NCBI RefSeq assembly: GCF_014235765.1
Contig: NZ_JACMYH010000006.1
Location: 62,001-126,000, forward strand
Direction of reading: 5' to 3'
DNA: 64,000 nucleotides
Origin: Pseudomonas baltica
GTDB lineage: Bacteria; Pseudomonadota; Gammaproteobacteria; Pseudomonadales; Pseudomonadaceae
A program made the translations under genes and the position numbers. A model generated the notes under the pieces. The model was given only the letters and a program-made list of their open reading frames with translations, searched no databases and had not been told where the DNA came from. Positions 38,277 to 47,543 of the stretch are shown here, piece after piece (position 1 is the stretch's first letter; each line of letters begins with the position of its first letter).

Positions 38277-38948
38277 ATGACTACGATCTCAGAGGCGGAC
38301 GCGCAATCGACCGACGTTCCTCGCAAGCCCCGCAAGAACAACCCCGAGAAGACCCGCGAGAACATCCTGCAGGCCGCTATCACCGAATTCGTCGAGCAGG
38401 GCCTGGCGGGCGCGCGCGTGGATGCCATCGCCGAGCGTACGCACACCTCCAAGCGCATGATCTATTACTATTTCAGCAGCAAGGAGCAGCTGTATCTGGA
38501 GGTGCTGGAAAAGCTCTACGGCGATATTCGCGGTACCGAAGCCAAGCTGCATCTGGACGAGCTGACGCCGGTGGAAGGCATCCGGCGGTTGGTGGAGTTC
38601 AGCTTCGATCACCATGATCGCAACGAGGATTTCGTGCGTATCGTGTGCAACGAAAACATGCATAAGGGCGAGTACGTCAAGAAGTCCACGAGCATTCGCG
38701 AGTTGAACAAGACCGTGCTGCTGGCGTTGGCCGACCTGCTGCGGCGCGGTACCGAGCAGGGCGTGTTTCGTCCGGGCCTGGATGCCATGGACGTGCATTT
38801 GCTGATCAGCTCGTTCTGCTTCTACCGAGTGTCCAACAAGCACACCTTCGGCGAGTTGTTCCAGGTCGATTTCAACGAAGCCACGTTGAAGCTGCACCAC
38901 CGCGAAATGCTCTGCGAATCGCTCCTGCGCTTCATCCAGGCCCCGTAG
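38277..38948 (+). CDS. TetR-family regulator of the quiC/aroE genes
   Basis: A 223-residue TetR-type regulator. After a lysine-rich N-terminus the HTH region reads TRENILQAAITEFVEQGLAGARVDAIAERTHTSKRMIYYYFSSKEQLYLEVLEKLY. The C-terminal ligand domain contains FDHHDRNEDFVRIVCNENMHKGEYVKKS, seen in regulators of the RutR/HapR-like C-terminal class. It lies 94 bp downstream of quiC on the same strand and converges with aroE, so it most likely controls quinate/shikimate utilisation. The effector is unknown. Confidence 0.85.
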   Translation: MTTISEADAQSTDVPRKPRKNNPEKTRENILQAAITEFVEQGLAGARVDAIAERTHTSKRMIYYYFSSKEQLYLEVLEKLYGDIRGTEAKLHLDELTPVEGIRRLVEFSFDHHDRNEDFVRIVCNENMHKGEYVKKSTSIRELNKTVLLALADLLRRGTEQGVFRPGLDAMDVHLLISSFCFYRVSNKHTFGELFQVDFNEATLKLHHREMLCESLLRFIQAP

Positions 38949-38983
38949 CCGCATTCCGCCTGACACACCACCTTGGCCGCCGA

Positions 38984-39145
38984 CGCGGCTCGCGCCGCTG
39001 CTACAGACCACGCTCCCCTGTAGCAGCGGCGCAAGCCGCGTCCGGCCGCACCGCGTTGCGCCTGACACACCGCACCCACCGCCGACGCGGCTCGCGCCGC
39101 TGCTACAGACACCGCGATCCCCTGCAGCAGCGGCGCAAGCCGCGT
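38984..39145. repeat. Two tandem inverted-repeat units, CGACGCGGCTCGCGCCGCTG family
   Basis: Units at about 38984-39042 and 39083-39145 each consist of GACGCGGCTCGCGCCGCTGC and its inverted copy (GCAGCGGCGCAAGCCGCGT) around a short spacer. A further truncated start (CCGCCGACACGG) is at 39168-39179. This family differs from the two REP families elsewhere in the window. It lies between convergent tetR and aroE genes. Confidence 0.8.
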
Positions 39146-39199
39146 TGTGCCTGACCCACCACCTTGGCCGCCGACACGGGTCGTGATCGGGGTCCTGGC

Positions 39200-40051
39200 T
39201 TATCCGTTCATTTCGGCGAAATGCGCCATCATGCGTTCGGCATCGGCTTGCCGGCCGCTGAACAGCTCGAAGGCCTTCACTGCCTGGAACACCGCCATGG
39301 TGCCACCGTCCAGCGTACGGCAACCCAGCGCGCGAGCTTCACGCAGCAGTTCGGTCTCGAGCGGAAAATAGACGATTTCGGCCACCCACAGCCCCGGGTG
39401 CAAGGCCGCCTTGGGCACAGGCATTCCCGGCAGCTTGGCCATGCCCATCGGCGTGGTATTGACCAGGCCGTCGGCCTCGGACAAGGCCGCCAGCAGGTCA
39501 CTGCCCACCCGCGCCGGCTGCCCCGGGAAATGCTGATTGAGGTTGTCCGCCAAAGCCTGCGCCCGTGCCGGCTCGACATCGAAAATGCTCAGTTGCCCCA
39601 CACCCTCGAGTAGCAACGCATGGGCCACCGCCGCACCGGCGCCACCGGCGCCCATCTGCACCACGCGGTCGCGCTTGGCACCCTGCATGCCGCGGCGAAA
39701 ACCTTCGGCGAAACCCAGGCAGTCGGTGTTGTGGCCCACCCGTTTGCCATCCTTGAGCACCACGGTATTCACCGCGCCGATCCCGGCCGCTTCCGGCGAC
39801 AGCTCATCGAGCAGGGGAATGATCGCCTGCTTGGCAGGGAAGGTGATGTTCAAACCGGTAAAGCTCATGCGCTGAGCGGCAGTGAGCAGTTCTTCGAGGG
39901 CGCCGTTGTCGAGCTTCAGCGCATCCAGATCGATCAATCGGTAGACATAACCCAAGCCTTGCGCGGCGCCTTCGCGCTCGTGCATGGCCGGGGTACGGGA
40001 CTGCTGGATACCGGCGCCGATCAGGCCTGCCAGGACGTTATTGCCGCTCAT
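39200..40051 (-). CDS. aroE: Shikimate/quinate 5-dehydrogenase (AroE family, probably catabolic)
   Basis: A 283-residue shikimate dehydrogenase. The substrate-binding start is GLIGAGIQQSRTPAMHE (the SRTP form seen in catabolic quinate/shikimate dehydrogenases rather than SxSP). The catalytic lysine is in GLNITFPAKQAIIPLLDELS, followed by GAVNTVV and HNTDCLGFAEGF. The nucleotide site is QMGAGGAGAAVAHALL with acidic FDVEPARA, suggesting NAD preference. It would make 3-dehydroshikimate for QuiC. The operator-like motif is 43 bp upstream of the ATG. Confidence 0.9.
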   Translation of the reverse strand: MSGNNVLAGLIGAGIQQSRTPAMHEREGAAQGLGYVYRLIDLDALKLDNGALEELLTAAQRMSFTGLNITFPAKQAIIPLLDELSPEAAGIGAVNTVVLKDGKRVGHNTDCLGFAEGFRRGMQGAKRDRVVQMGAGGAGAAVAHALLLEGVGQLSIFDVEPARAQALADNLNQHFPGQPARVGSDLLAALSEADGLVNTTPMGMAKLPGMPVPKAALHPGLWVAEIVYFPLETELLREARALGCRTLDGGTMAVFQAVKAFELFSGRQADAERMMAHFAEMNG

Positions 40052-40093
40052 CGGGTGACTCCATTGTTATTGTTTGTTTAATGGAGATAAATT

Positions 40094-40107
40094 GTACGAA
40101 CTAGTTA
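40094..40107 (-). promoter_or_regulatory. Motif shared with the quiC promoter (aroE copy)
   Basis: On the minus strand TAACTAGTTCGTAC, with inner palindrome AACTAGTT. See the quiC copy at 36118-36131. Confidence 0.48.
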
Positions 40108-40147
40108 CTTACGTCAAATGGTTTTCGCCGATGGCGCACGGCGCGCC

Positions 40148-41233
40148 TCAACGGCGCACCAACAGGACCCCCGATTCCATGTGGTGGGTATACGGAAACT
40201 GGTCGAACAGCGCGCACTTGGCCACTTTGTGGGTGTCATGCAGCTGCTGGATGTTGGCCGCCAGGGTTTCCGGATTGCAGGAGATGTACAGGATGTTGTC
40301 GAAGCGCCGGGTCAGCTCGCAGGTGTCCGCATCCATGCCGGCCCGTGGTGGGTCGACGAATACGCTGCCGAAGTCATAGGCCTTGAGATCGATGCCCTGC
40401 AAGCGGCGGAACGGCCGCACCTCGTTCAGCGCCTCGGTCAGCTCTTCGGCCGACAGACGCACCAGCGTCACGTTATCGACCCCGTTGTCGTCGAGGTTGT
40501 GCAGGGCAGCGGCAACCGACGTCTTGCTGATCTCCGTGGCCAGGACCTTGCGTACTCGTGTGGCCAGCGGCAGGGTGAAATTGCCGTTGCCGCAATACAG
40601 CTCCAGCAGATCATCGTCACGCGGGCCCAACGCCTCGTACGCCCAGTTGAGCATCTTCTGGTTGACCGTGCCGTTGGGCTGGGTGAACGCGCCCTCGGGC
40701 TGGCGATAGCGGAAGGTACGACCAGCGACTTCGAGCGCCTCGACTGCATAGTCGCGGCCGATGACCACACGCTTGCCCTTGGAACGACCGATGAGGCTCA
40801 CGCCCAGATCGCTCGCCAACTGCTCGGCCGCGCGCTGCCAGTGCTCGTCCAGCGGGCGGTGGTAACACAGGGTGACCATGGCGTCGCCGTCCAGGGTGGT
40901 CAGGAACTCCACCTGGAACAGCTTGTAGCTCAGCGCTGCATCGTTCTGCCAGGCAGCTTTGAGGCGCGGCATCAGCTCGTTGATGCGGATGCTGGCAATC
41001 GGGAAGCTGTCGATCAGGATCGGTACATGCTTCTCGCCGGGAGCGAACATCGCATAGTGCCGCTGGCCATCCTCGCGCCACAGGCGAAATTCCGCACGCA
41101 GCCGGTAGTGCTCGCGCGGCGAATCGAAGACAGCCGGTTCCGGGGCGTCGAATGGCGCCAGCAGCGCGCGCAGGCGCGCCACTTTTTCATCCAGTTGCTG
41201 GGTGTAGGAGGAGGGGTCGAGAACAGCACTCAT
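40148..41233 (-). CDS. trmA: tRNA (uracil-5-)-methyltransferase
   Basis: A 361-residue class I methyltransferase that makes 5-methyluridine at position 54 of tRNA. The SAM site is [16 protein letters not shown], the catalytic segment [10 protein letters not shown] is followed by the nucleophile in [14 protein letters not shown], and the N-terminal half has the TrmA-specific [16 protein letters not shown]. The length agrees with E. coli TrmA (366). The start codon overlaps the stop of the purine permease gene (ATGA), an unusual partner. Confidence 0.95.
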   Translation of the reverse strand: MSAVLDPSSYTQQLDEKVARLRALLAPFDAPEPAVFDSPREHYRLRAEFRLWREDGQRHYAMFAPGEKHVPILIDSFPIASIRINELMPRLKAAWQNDAALSYKLFQVEFLTTLDGDAMVTLCYHRPLDEHWQRAAEQLASDLGVSLIGRSKGKRVVIGRDYAVEALEVAGRTFRYRQPEGAFTQPNGTVNQKMLNWAYEALGPRDDDLLELYCGNGNFTLPLATRVRKVLATEISKTSVAAALHNLDDNGVDNVTLVRLSAEELTEALNEVRPFRRLQGIDLKAYDFGSVFVDPPRAGMDADTCELTRRFDNILYISCNPETLAANIQQLHDTHKVAKCALFDQFPYTHHMESGVLLVRR

Positions 41234-42522
41234 GGATACCAGCCCAGTTTCACAACGAACAGAATGGAAAGGATCACCAGGGCCGAATTCAAGTCGCGGG
41301 TACGGCCCGCCAGCAGCTTGATCAAGGTCCAGGCGATGAAGCCGAAGGCGATGCCGTTGGCGATCGAATAGGTCAGTGGCATGGCCAAAGCGGTGACCAC
41401 CACCGGTGCGGCTTCGGTGATGTCGTCCCAGTCGATCTCAGCCAGCCCCGAGGCCATCAATACCGCCACGAAGAACAGCGCCGGTGCCGTTGCATAGGCC
41501 GGTACGCTGCCGGCCAGCGGAGCGAAGAACAGCGCCAGCAAAAACAGCACCGCAACCACGATGGCGGTCAGCCCGGTGCGGCCACCGGCACTCACACCTG
41601 CGGCCGACTCGATGTAGCTGGTCGTGGTGGAGGTGCCCAGCAGCGAGCCGGCCATGGCCGCCGTGCTGTCGGCGATCAACGCGCGGCCCATCTTCGGCAT
41701 GTGGCCGTCCTTGCCCATCAGGCCGGCGCGCTTGGCGACGCCGATCAAGGTCCCGGAGTTGTCGAACAGGTCCACGAAAAGGAAGGCGAAGATCACGCTC
41801 AGCAGGCCGATGTCCAGGGCCCCGGCGATGTCCAGCTGCATGAACGTCGGCGCCAGCGAAGGCGGCATCGACACCAGCCCGTTGAACGGGCTGAAGCCCA
41901 GCAGAATAGAGGCGGTGGTCACCACCAGAATGCCGATCAGCACCGCCCCGCGAACCTTGCGCGCCTCCAGGGCGACGATCAGGAAGAAGCCGAGGATCGC
42001 CAGCACCGCGCCAGGCTTGGTCAGGTCGCCCATGCCCACCACCGTGGCCGGATTGCCGACCACGATGCCAGCGCCCTGCAGGGCGATCAGCGCCAGGAAC
42101 AGGCCAATGCCGGCGGCGATGGCCGAGCGCAGCGGCAGGGGAATGCTGTTGACGATCCATTCGCGGATGCGAAAGATCGACAGCAGGAAAAAGCACACGG
42201 CCGAGATGAACACCGCACCCAGCGCCACTTGCCAGGTGTGGCCCATGTGCAGGACCACGGTGTAGGTGAAGAAGGCGTTCAGGCCCATGCCGGGCGCCAG
42301 GGCGATCGGGTAGTTGGCGATCAGGCCCATGATCGTCGAGCCGATGGCGGCAGCCAGGCAGGTCGCGACGAAGACCGCGCCCTTGTCCATGCCGGTTTCA
42401 CCCAGGATGCTGGGGTTGACGAACAGGATGTAGGCCATCGCCAGGAAGGTCGTCACCCCGGCGAGTATTTCCGTGCGCACGTTGGTGTTGTGCGCCTTGA
42501 GTTGAAACAGCCTTTCCAGCAT
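41230..42522 (-). CDS. NCS2-family purine permease (AdeQ/GhxP-like)
   Basis: A 430-residue membrane protein of the AzgA-like branch of the nucleobase-cation symporter-2 superfamily. Characteristic stretches are [66 protein letters not shown] and [28 protein letters not shown]. These transport adenine, guanine or hypoxanthine. I chose the ATG at 42522 ([12 protein letters not shown]) with GGGAGC upstream. It is divergent from a molybdenum hydroxylase operon. Confidence 0.92.
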   Translation of the reverse strand: MLERLFQLKAHNTNVRTEILAGVTTFLAMAYILFVNPSILGETGMDKGAVFVATCLAAAIGSTIMGLIANYPIALAPGMGLNAFFTYTVVLHMGHTWQVALGAVFISAVCFFLLSIFRIREWIVNSIPLPLRSAIAAGIGLFLALIALQGAGIVVGNPATVVGMGDLTKPGAVLAILGFFLIVALEARKVRGAVLIGILVVTTASILLGFSPFNGLVSMPPSLAPTFMQLDIAGALDIGLLSVIFAFLFVDLFDNSGTLIGVAKRAGLMGKDGHMPKMGRALIADSTAAMAGSLLGTSTTTSYIESAAGVSAGGRTGLTAIVVAVLFLLALFFAPLAGSVPAYATAPALFFVAVLMASGLAEIDWDDITEAAPVVVTALAMPLTYSIANGIAFGFIAWTLIKLLAGRTRDLNSALVILSILFVVKLGWYP

Positions 42523-42535
42523 GCCTGCTCCCTGT

Positions 42536-42550
42536 GGCGCTTTTTGCGCC
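42536..42550 (-). other. Small hairpin in the permease leader
   Basis: GGCGC-TTTTT-GCGCC, a perfect 5-bp stem with a 5-base loop, lies just upstream of the ribosome site of the permease gene. It is too short to call a riboswitch. Confidence 0.4.
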
Positions 42551-42758
42551 GTTGCCGTTGTTGTCGAGTGTTGTAGTGTCGACCCTGATAGCAAAGCACA
42601 TCCGGGCGGTAAAAAAAGCCGCGCATCATACCAGCAGCACCGCATGGAAACACTCATCAGCTCGTCTGAACGAATGGCGACCGCTCAAAGTCGTACCTGC
42701 AAACGACGCGACAAGAAAAATGTCGCGCAGCAAGCTGAATTACCGTGAGGTCGACCCG

Positions 42759-43277
42759 ATGAACACGCTTTCTACAAGCGCTGGTGCGCAGCCGTACGCC
42801 AGCCACAGCATTTCCCTGCAACTCAATGGCCAATCACGTCAACTCGACGTGCTGCCCTGGACCACGCTGCTGGACCTGTTGCGCGAACAACTCGACCTGG
42901 TCGGCAGCAAGAAAGGCTGCGACCACGGCCAGTGCGGTGCCTGCACCGTGCTGCTCAATGGCAAACGCGTCAATGCCTGCCTGACCCTGGCCGTGATGTG
43001 CGATGGCGCCGAATTGACCACCATCGAAGGGCTGGCGCAGGGTGACCAACTGCATCCGGTCCAGGCGGCGTTCATCAAGCACGACGCTTTCCAGTGCGGT
43101 TACTGCACGCCGGGGCAGATCTGCTCCGCCGTCGGCCTGATCAACGAAGGTCGCGCCGAATCCAGCGCCGACATCAAGGAATTGATGAGCGGCAACCTGT
43201 GCCGCTGCGGTGCCTACAGCAACATTCGCGCGGCCATCGAAGAAGTGGTCGAAGTGCAGGGGGGTGAGCGCTCATGA
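42759..43277 (+). CDS. paoA: Molybdenum hydroxylase [2Fe-2S] subunit (PaoA/YagT-like)
   Basis: A 172-residue iron-sulfur subunit. Cysteines 54, 59, 62 and 74 (GCDHGQCGACTVLLNGKRVNAC) hold the plant-type cluster, and 113, 116, 148 and 150 (CGYC...CRC) the second cluster. E. coli PaoA is longer because it carries a Tat leader; here only about 16 residues precede the ferredoxin domain and there is no twin arginine, so the enzyme should be cytoplasmic. It is the first gene of a tightly overlapping three-gene operon. Confidence 0.9.
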   Translation: MNTLSTSAGAQPYASHSISLQLNGQSRQLDVLPWTTLLDLLREQLDLVGSKKGCDHGQCGACTVLLNGKRVNACLTLAVMCDGAELTTIEGLAQGDQLHPVQAAFIKHDAFQCGYCTPGQICSAVGLINEGRAESSADIKELMSGNLCRCGAYSNIRAAIEEVVEVQGGERS

Positions 43278-44263
43278 ATCCGTTTACCTACGCCAAGCCT
43301 GCAGGCGTCGATGAAGCCGTACGCCTGGCCGGCCCGCACTCGCGCTTCATCGCCGGCGGCACCAACCTGCTCGACCTGATGAAAGAAAACGTCCTGCAGC
43401 CCGAGCAGCTCATCGACATCACCGGTCTGCCTCTGCGCGAAGTCGAGGAGACCGCCGACGGCGGCGTGCGCATCGGCGCAATGGTGAGCAATGCCGACCT
43501 GGCCTGGCATCCGTTGATCGAACAGCGTTACCCATTGCTCAGCCAGGCGATTCTGGCGGGCGCATCGCCGCAGCTGCGCAACATGGCCAGCACCGGTGGC
43601 AACCTGCTGCAACGCACGCGTTGCTACTACTTCTATGATTCGAAGATGCCGTGCAACAAGCGCGAGCCTGGCACCGGCTGCCCGGCCAAGGACGGCCTGA
43701 ATCGCATTCACGCCATTCTTGGCGCCAGCGAGCAATGCGTGGCCACCCATCCTTCGGATATGTGTGTGGCCTTGGCGGCCCTGGCTGCCGTGGTTCATGT
43801 GCAAGGCCCGAACGGCGCACGCACCATCGAGTTCGCCGACTTTCATCGCCTGCCTGCCGACGCCCCCGAGCGCGACAACCAATTGGCCGATGATGAGCTG
43901 ATCACCGCAGTGGAACTGCCTGCCGCCGGCTTCACCGCCCACAGCCAGTACCTGAAGATTCGCGATCGGGCGTCCTATGCCTTCGCACTGGTTTCGGTTG
44001 CGGCCGCTTTGGAACTCGACGGCGAGACCATCCGCGACGCCCGCCTGGCGCTGGGCGGGGTGGCTCACAAGCCATGGCGCGATGAGGCGGTGGAACGCCT
44101 GCTGATCGGCCAGCCCGCCACTGCCGAAACCTTCGGCAAAGCCGCCGACCTGTTGCTGCAGGACGCTCGCGGCCTGCAACACAACACCTTCAAGATCAAG
44201 CTGGCCCGCCGCGCGATAGTCCGTGCCCTGAGCGATGCCGCAAAAGGGGAGATGCAGCCATGA
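43274..44263 (+). CDS. paoB: Molybdenum hydroxylase FAD subunit with extra [4Fe-4S] site (PaoB/YagS-like)
   Basis: A 329-residue FAD-binding subunit. FIAGGTNLLDLMKENV and the SPQLRNMASTGGNLLQRTRC segment bind FAD. Cysteines 117, 127, 136 and 155 (RCYYFYDSKMPCNKREPGTGC and later QCVATHP) match the extra iron-sulfur insertion known from PaoB and 4-hydroxybenzoyl-CoA reductase. It overlaps paoA by 4 bp and paoC by 4 bp. It passes electrons between the iron-sulfur subunit and its external acceptor. Confidence 0.9.
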   Translation: MNPFTYAKPAGVDEAVRLAGPHSRFIAGGTNLLDLMKENVLQPEQLIDITGLPLREVEETADGGVRIGAMVSNADLAWHPLIEQRYPLLSQAILAGASPQLRNMASTGGNLLQRTRCYYFYDSKMPCNKREPGTGCPAKDGLNRIHAILGASEQCVATHPSDMCVALAALAAVVHVQGPNGARTIEFADFHRLPADAPERDNQLADDELITAVELPAAGFTAHSQYLKIRDRASYAFALVSVAAALELDGETIRDARLALGGVAHKPWRDEAVERLLIGQPATAETFGKAADLLLQDARGLQHNTFKIKLARRAIVRALSDAAKGEMQP

Positions 44264-46449
44264 GCACACTCGGCCAACCCATGGACCGCGTCGACGGTCT
44301 GCTCAAAGTAACGGGTCAAGCGCGCTATGCCGGCGAGTTCCCGGAAGACGGCCTGCTGTTCGGCAGCGTTGTCTCCAGCACCATCGCCAACGGCCGCGTG
44401 GTTTCCATCGACGCTTCCAGGGCGCTGGCGCTGCCCGGTGTGGTGGCCGTGATCGACCACAGCAACCGGCCGAAGCTGGCCAGCTACGACGAAAAATACG
44501 AAGACGACGACTCCGCCGATGGCTCGCCGTTTCGCCCGCTGTACAACGACAATGTGTTGTACAGCGGCCAGCCACTGGCCCTGGTCGTCGCTGAAAACCT
44601 GGAGCTTGCCCGCCATGCAGGCTCGCTGGTGCACATCAAGTACGCCCAGGAATCCCACCAGACCGACCTGCGCGCCCAGCTGTCCGCCGCCAAGCCGGCA
44701 CCCGCCGAGCTGCCCGAGCCACGTGGCGATTTCGCCGGGCAATTCGCAGCTGCGCCGATCACCGTCGACGCGACCTACGACACACCGGTCGAGCACCACA
44801 ACCCGATGGAGCCGCACGCCAGCACCGCGCTCTACCAGGCCGATGGCAGCCTGGTCATCCACGACAAGACCCAGAGCACGCAGAACTGTCAGACCTACCT
44901 GTCCAACGTGTTCGGCCTGGACAAGAAAAAGATCCGCGTCATGGCCGCCTTCGTCGGCGGCGCCTTTGGTTCCGGCCTGCGTCCGCAGTATCAGCTGCCC
45001 TTGGCCGTCATGGCGGCCCTGCACCTCAAGCGTTCGGTGCGCGTGACCCTGACCCGCCAGCAGATGTTCACCTTCGGTTACCGCCCACGCACCGTGCAGC
45101 AACTGCAGCTGGCCTGTAGCGCCGACGGCAAGCTGCAGGCGGTCGGTCACACTGCGACCGGGCAGACCTCACGCTTCGAAGACTTCTCGGAGCACGTCGT
45201 GGAATGGAGCGGCATGCTCTACCACTGTGACAACGTCAAGTTGACCTACAACCTGGTGCCGTTGGACGTGTTCACGCCGCTGGACATGCGGGCACCGGGT
45301 GCAGCCCTGGGCATGATCGGCCTGGAGTGCGCGATGGACGAGCTGGCAGTGGCGGCCAGGATCGACCCGGTCCAGCTGCGCCTGGTCAACTTCTCCGACA
45401 CCAACCAGAACGAAGGCAAGCCGTATTCCAGCAAAGAGCTCAAGGCCTGCTATCAGCAGGGTGCCGAACGCTTCGGCTGGAGCCAGCGCAAGGTCGAGCC
45501 GCGCAGCATGCGCCGCGATAACCAACTGGTAGGCATGGGCATGGCCGGTGGGGTCTGGGAAGCCATGCAGATGCCGGCCAGCGCCAAGGCCAGGCTGGAC
45601 AAGCAAGGCAAGCTGGTGGTGAGCAGTGCGACCACTGACATCGGCACTGGTACCTATACCGTGATGACCCAGATTGCCGCTGCGGCGGCCGGCGTCGCCG
45701 CGCAGGACGTGGAGTTCAAGCTGGGCGACTCGTCGCTGCCTACGGCGCCGCTGCAGGGCGGCTCGTTCACCGTGTCTTCGGTGGGTACGGCCGTGCAGCA
45801 GGCCTGCGAAGCGCTCAAGGCCAAGCTCATCCATGCCGCCAGCCAGGTGCAGCCGGCGTTTGCCGACGCCGATCCTGCGCAGGTGTTCGTCGAGGGCGGC
45901 GAACTGCGTTGCCCTGGCCACCATTTGTCGCTGGCAAACCTGGCCAGCATCGACGGCTCGGACACTTTCGAAGCGCAGGTCGACGCCAAGCCGGACAAGA
46001 AGCGCGAAGGCTATGCCACGGCCACCCATTCGGCGGTGTTCGTTGAAGTGGAGGTCGACGAAGACCTGGGCACCATCCGCGTGACCCGTGTGGTCAGCGC
46101 CGTGGCCGCTGGGCGCGTGGTCAATCCGAAGATGGCCCGCAGCCAGATTCTCGGTGGCGTGGTCTGGGGCCTGGGCATGGCGCTGCAGGAAGAAACCCAG
46201 ACCGACCATAACCTGGGCCGGTTCATGAACCACAGCCTGGCCGAGTATCACATTCCAGTGAACGCGGACATCAACGATATCGAGGTGATCTTCGTCGACG
46301 AGCCCGACGACATCGTCAACGCCCTGGGTTCCAAAGGCGTCGGCGAAATCGGTATCGTCGGGGTTGCCGCTGCAGTGGCCAACGCCATCTACCACGCTAC
46401 CGGCAAGCGTGTTCGCGAGTTTCCGATCACGCTGGACAAGGTGATGTAA
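44260..46449 (+). CDS. paoC: Molybdenum hydroxylase large subunit (PaoC/YagR-like)
   Basis: A 729-residue molybdopterin cytosine dinucleotide-binding subunit, nearly the length of E. coli PaoC (732). Blocks include DRVDGLLKVTGQARYAGEF, HNPMEPHASTALY, AAFVGGAFGSGLRPQYQLPLAVMAAL (cofactor loop), DMRAPGAALGMIGLECAMDELAV and GSKGVGEIGIVGVAAAVANAIYHATG with the catalytic glutamate. PaoABC oxidises aromatic aldehydes; xanthine-like substrates are an alternative because of the purine permease beside it. No XdhC/PaoD-type maturation gene is adjacent. Confidence 0.9.
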   Translation: MSTLGQPMDRVDGLLKVTGQARYAGEFPEDGLLFGSVVSSTIANGRVVSIDASRALALPGVVAVIDHSNRPKLASYDEKYEDDDSADGSPFRPLYNDNVLYSGQPLALVVAENLELARHAGSLVHIKYAQESHQTDLRAQLSAAKPAPAELPEPRGDFAGQFAAAPITVDATYDTPVEHHNPMEPHASTALYQADGSLVIHDKTQSTQNCQTYLSNVFGLDKKKIRVMAAFVGGAFGSGLRPQYQLPLAVMAALHLKRSVRVTLTRQQMFTFGYRPRTVQQLQLACSADGKLQAVGHTATGQTSRFEDFSEHVVEWSGMLYHCDNVKLTYNLVPLDVFTPLDMRAPGAALGMIGLECAMDELAVAARIDPVQLRLVNFSDTNQNEGKPYSSKELKACYQQGAERFGWSQRKVEPRSMRRDNQLVGMGMAGGVWEAMQMPASAKARLDKQGKLVVSSATTDIGTGTYTVMTQIAAAAAGVAAQDVEFKLGDSSLPTAPLQGGSFTVSSVGTAVQQACEALKAKLIHAASQVQPAFADADPAQVFVEGGELRCPGHHLSLANLASIDGSDTFEAQVDAKPDKKREGYATATHSAVFVEVEVDEDLGTIRVTRVVSAVAAGRVVNPKMARSQILGGVVWGLGMALQEETQTDHNLGRFMNHSLAEYHIPVNADINDIEVIFVDEPDDIVNALGSKGVGEIGIVGVAAAVANAIYHATGKRVREFPITLDKVM

Positions 46450-46920
46450 CGCATCTGGTGTCTTGGTAGGACAGTGCACTCCTCAAGAGCCGTTTAGGTT
46501 TTTTGGGGAGTGTTCTTGCAGGTGCAAGCCAAGTACGCAAACCAGAAGAATCTTTCGATCGCGACTGCGTATCCGCGTTGATCAGTGCAGGCTCCGTCGC
46601 CCGCCTACCCATAATCATGGGCATCAGCTATCTGAGCAAACCCGCAGGAAGAAGGAATATTTCACTATCTCTCCAGCGGATTTTGCGCGCTAAGTATGTA
46701 TCGACGCGGTTTTTTTCAGAATGTTCTTACAGCTTGTTGCGAATAGTCTTTGGTCGGGCTGCTATCTTGCAATGTTTTTTAACTTTCCAGATTATGGCGC
46801 GCCTTGACGTCGGTAGGGTTAAGTCGACTACAGTACCGTCGCGCTGCAGTCAGGCGCATCATTGTTAACGCTCAATTTCTGCAAGATGCGCAACGGACAT
46901 TACTTGCCAGGAGGCAACCG
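46450..46920. other. Gap before the AT-richer island
   Basis: A 471-bp stretch, clearly less GC-rich than its left neighbour. It begins with the hairpin at 46477-46512. A possible TTGACG...TACAGT promoter lies near 46805-46835. I see no convincing gene in it. Confidence 0.5.
46477..46512 (+). terminator. Probable terminator after paoC
   Basis: CACTCCTCAA (46477-46486) pairs with TTGGGGAGTG (46503-46512) with one mismatch; a run of six T lies at the start of the right arm. It is 28 bp past the paoC stop. Confidence 0.5.
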
Positions 46921-47511
46921 ATGAATGTATCGAAAGTCGATTTTACTCGAGTTGTAAATCCGTTGGTTAAAGAGTCAAAGCCAGCATCGGACACAACGGA
47001 AAGTTTCAAGCAGATACTGAACCTATCATCGGAAACGCCACCTTCTCGGCACGATAACGTAACGCTTTCTCCAGCTGCCGTGAGTCTGGCTGACAAAGAA
47101 CGGGAAATCGAGCGAGTGCGGGCGCAGGGGCGGGAATTGAGTGAGTGCGGGGTGAGTCGCGCAGAGTTGGCGATATGCCAAGTGCCGAGTTGGATGATTG
47201 GCTTTGCCAATTCCATTGTTGAAGTCGTGGGTTCACAAACTATCGAAACCCGTCTGACCCACAACGTTTCAGACGGTCAGATGCAAGAGTTCCGCGAGCG
47301 CCTGCAGGCCGTACAGCAAACGGTATCGGAGGGTCATGGTTTGTGGGGGGTCGATGATTTGGAACATTACGTGATCATGAATACCACGCCGGGCATTGAA
47401 GCTACCCTGCATCGAGAGATGAACGAGGCAATCCGTTCGGACGCCCGACTTGTGGCACTTATCGCTGAAATAGGCTTTTACATGACGGACATTGAATCGC
47501 CTGACGTATAA
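46921..47511 (+). CDS. Hypothetical protein, first gene of the island
   Basis: A 196-residue, mainly hydrophilic protein without signal peptide or membrane helix. I do not recognise it. Residues about 1-55 look unstructured and serine-rich, NVTLSPAAVSLADKEREIERVRAQGRELSECG suggests a helix start, and the rest (EFRERLQAVQQTVSEGHGLWGVDDLEHYVIMNTT) looks helical. The ATG has an excellent ribosome site (AGGAGG). It is 32 bp upstream of the exported 167-aa protein gene and probably co-transcribed. Base composition is lower in GC than the flanking operons. Confidence 0.75.
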   Translation: MNVSKVDFTRVVNPLVKESKPASDTTESFKQILNLSSETPPSRHDNVTLSPAAVSLADKEREIERVRAQGRELSECGVSRAELAICQVPSWMIGFANSIVEVVGSQTIETRLTHNVSDGQMQEFRERLQAVQQTVSEGHGLWGVDDLEHYVIMNTTPGIEATLHREMNEAIRSDARLVALIAEIGFYMTDIESPDV

Positions 47512-47543
47512 GTCCCGATTTTTTAATAAAGGAGTACAGAAAT

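Noticed and set aside
38984-39179. Repeats here or at 55316-55491 as a CRISPR array
   Set aside because: The units are imperfect palindromes with irregular short spacers, few copies and no cas genes.
42536-42550. A purine riboswitch in the permease leader
   Set aside because: Only a 5-bp hairpin is visible; the conserved purine aptamer core is not seen.
46503-46868. A 121-codon frame between paoC and the island
   Set aside because: It begins inside the terminator hairpin, has no ribosome site, and its translation resembles no protein.
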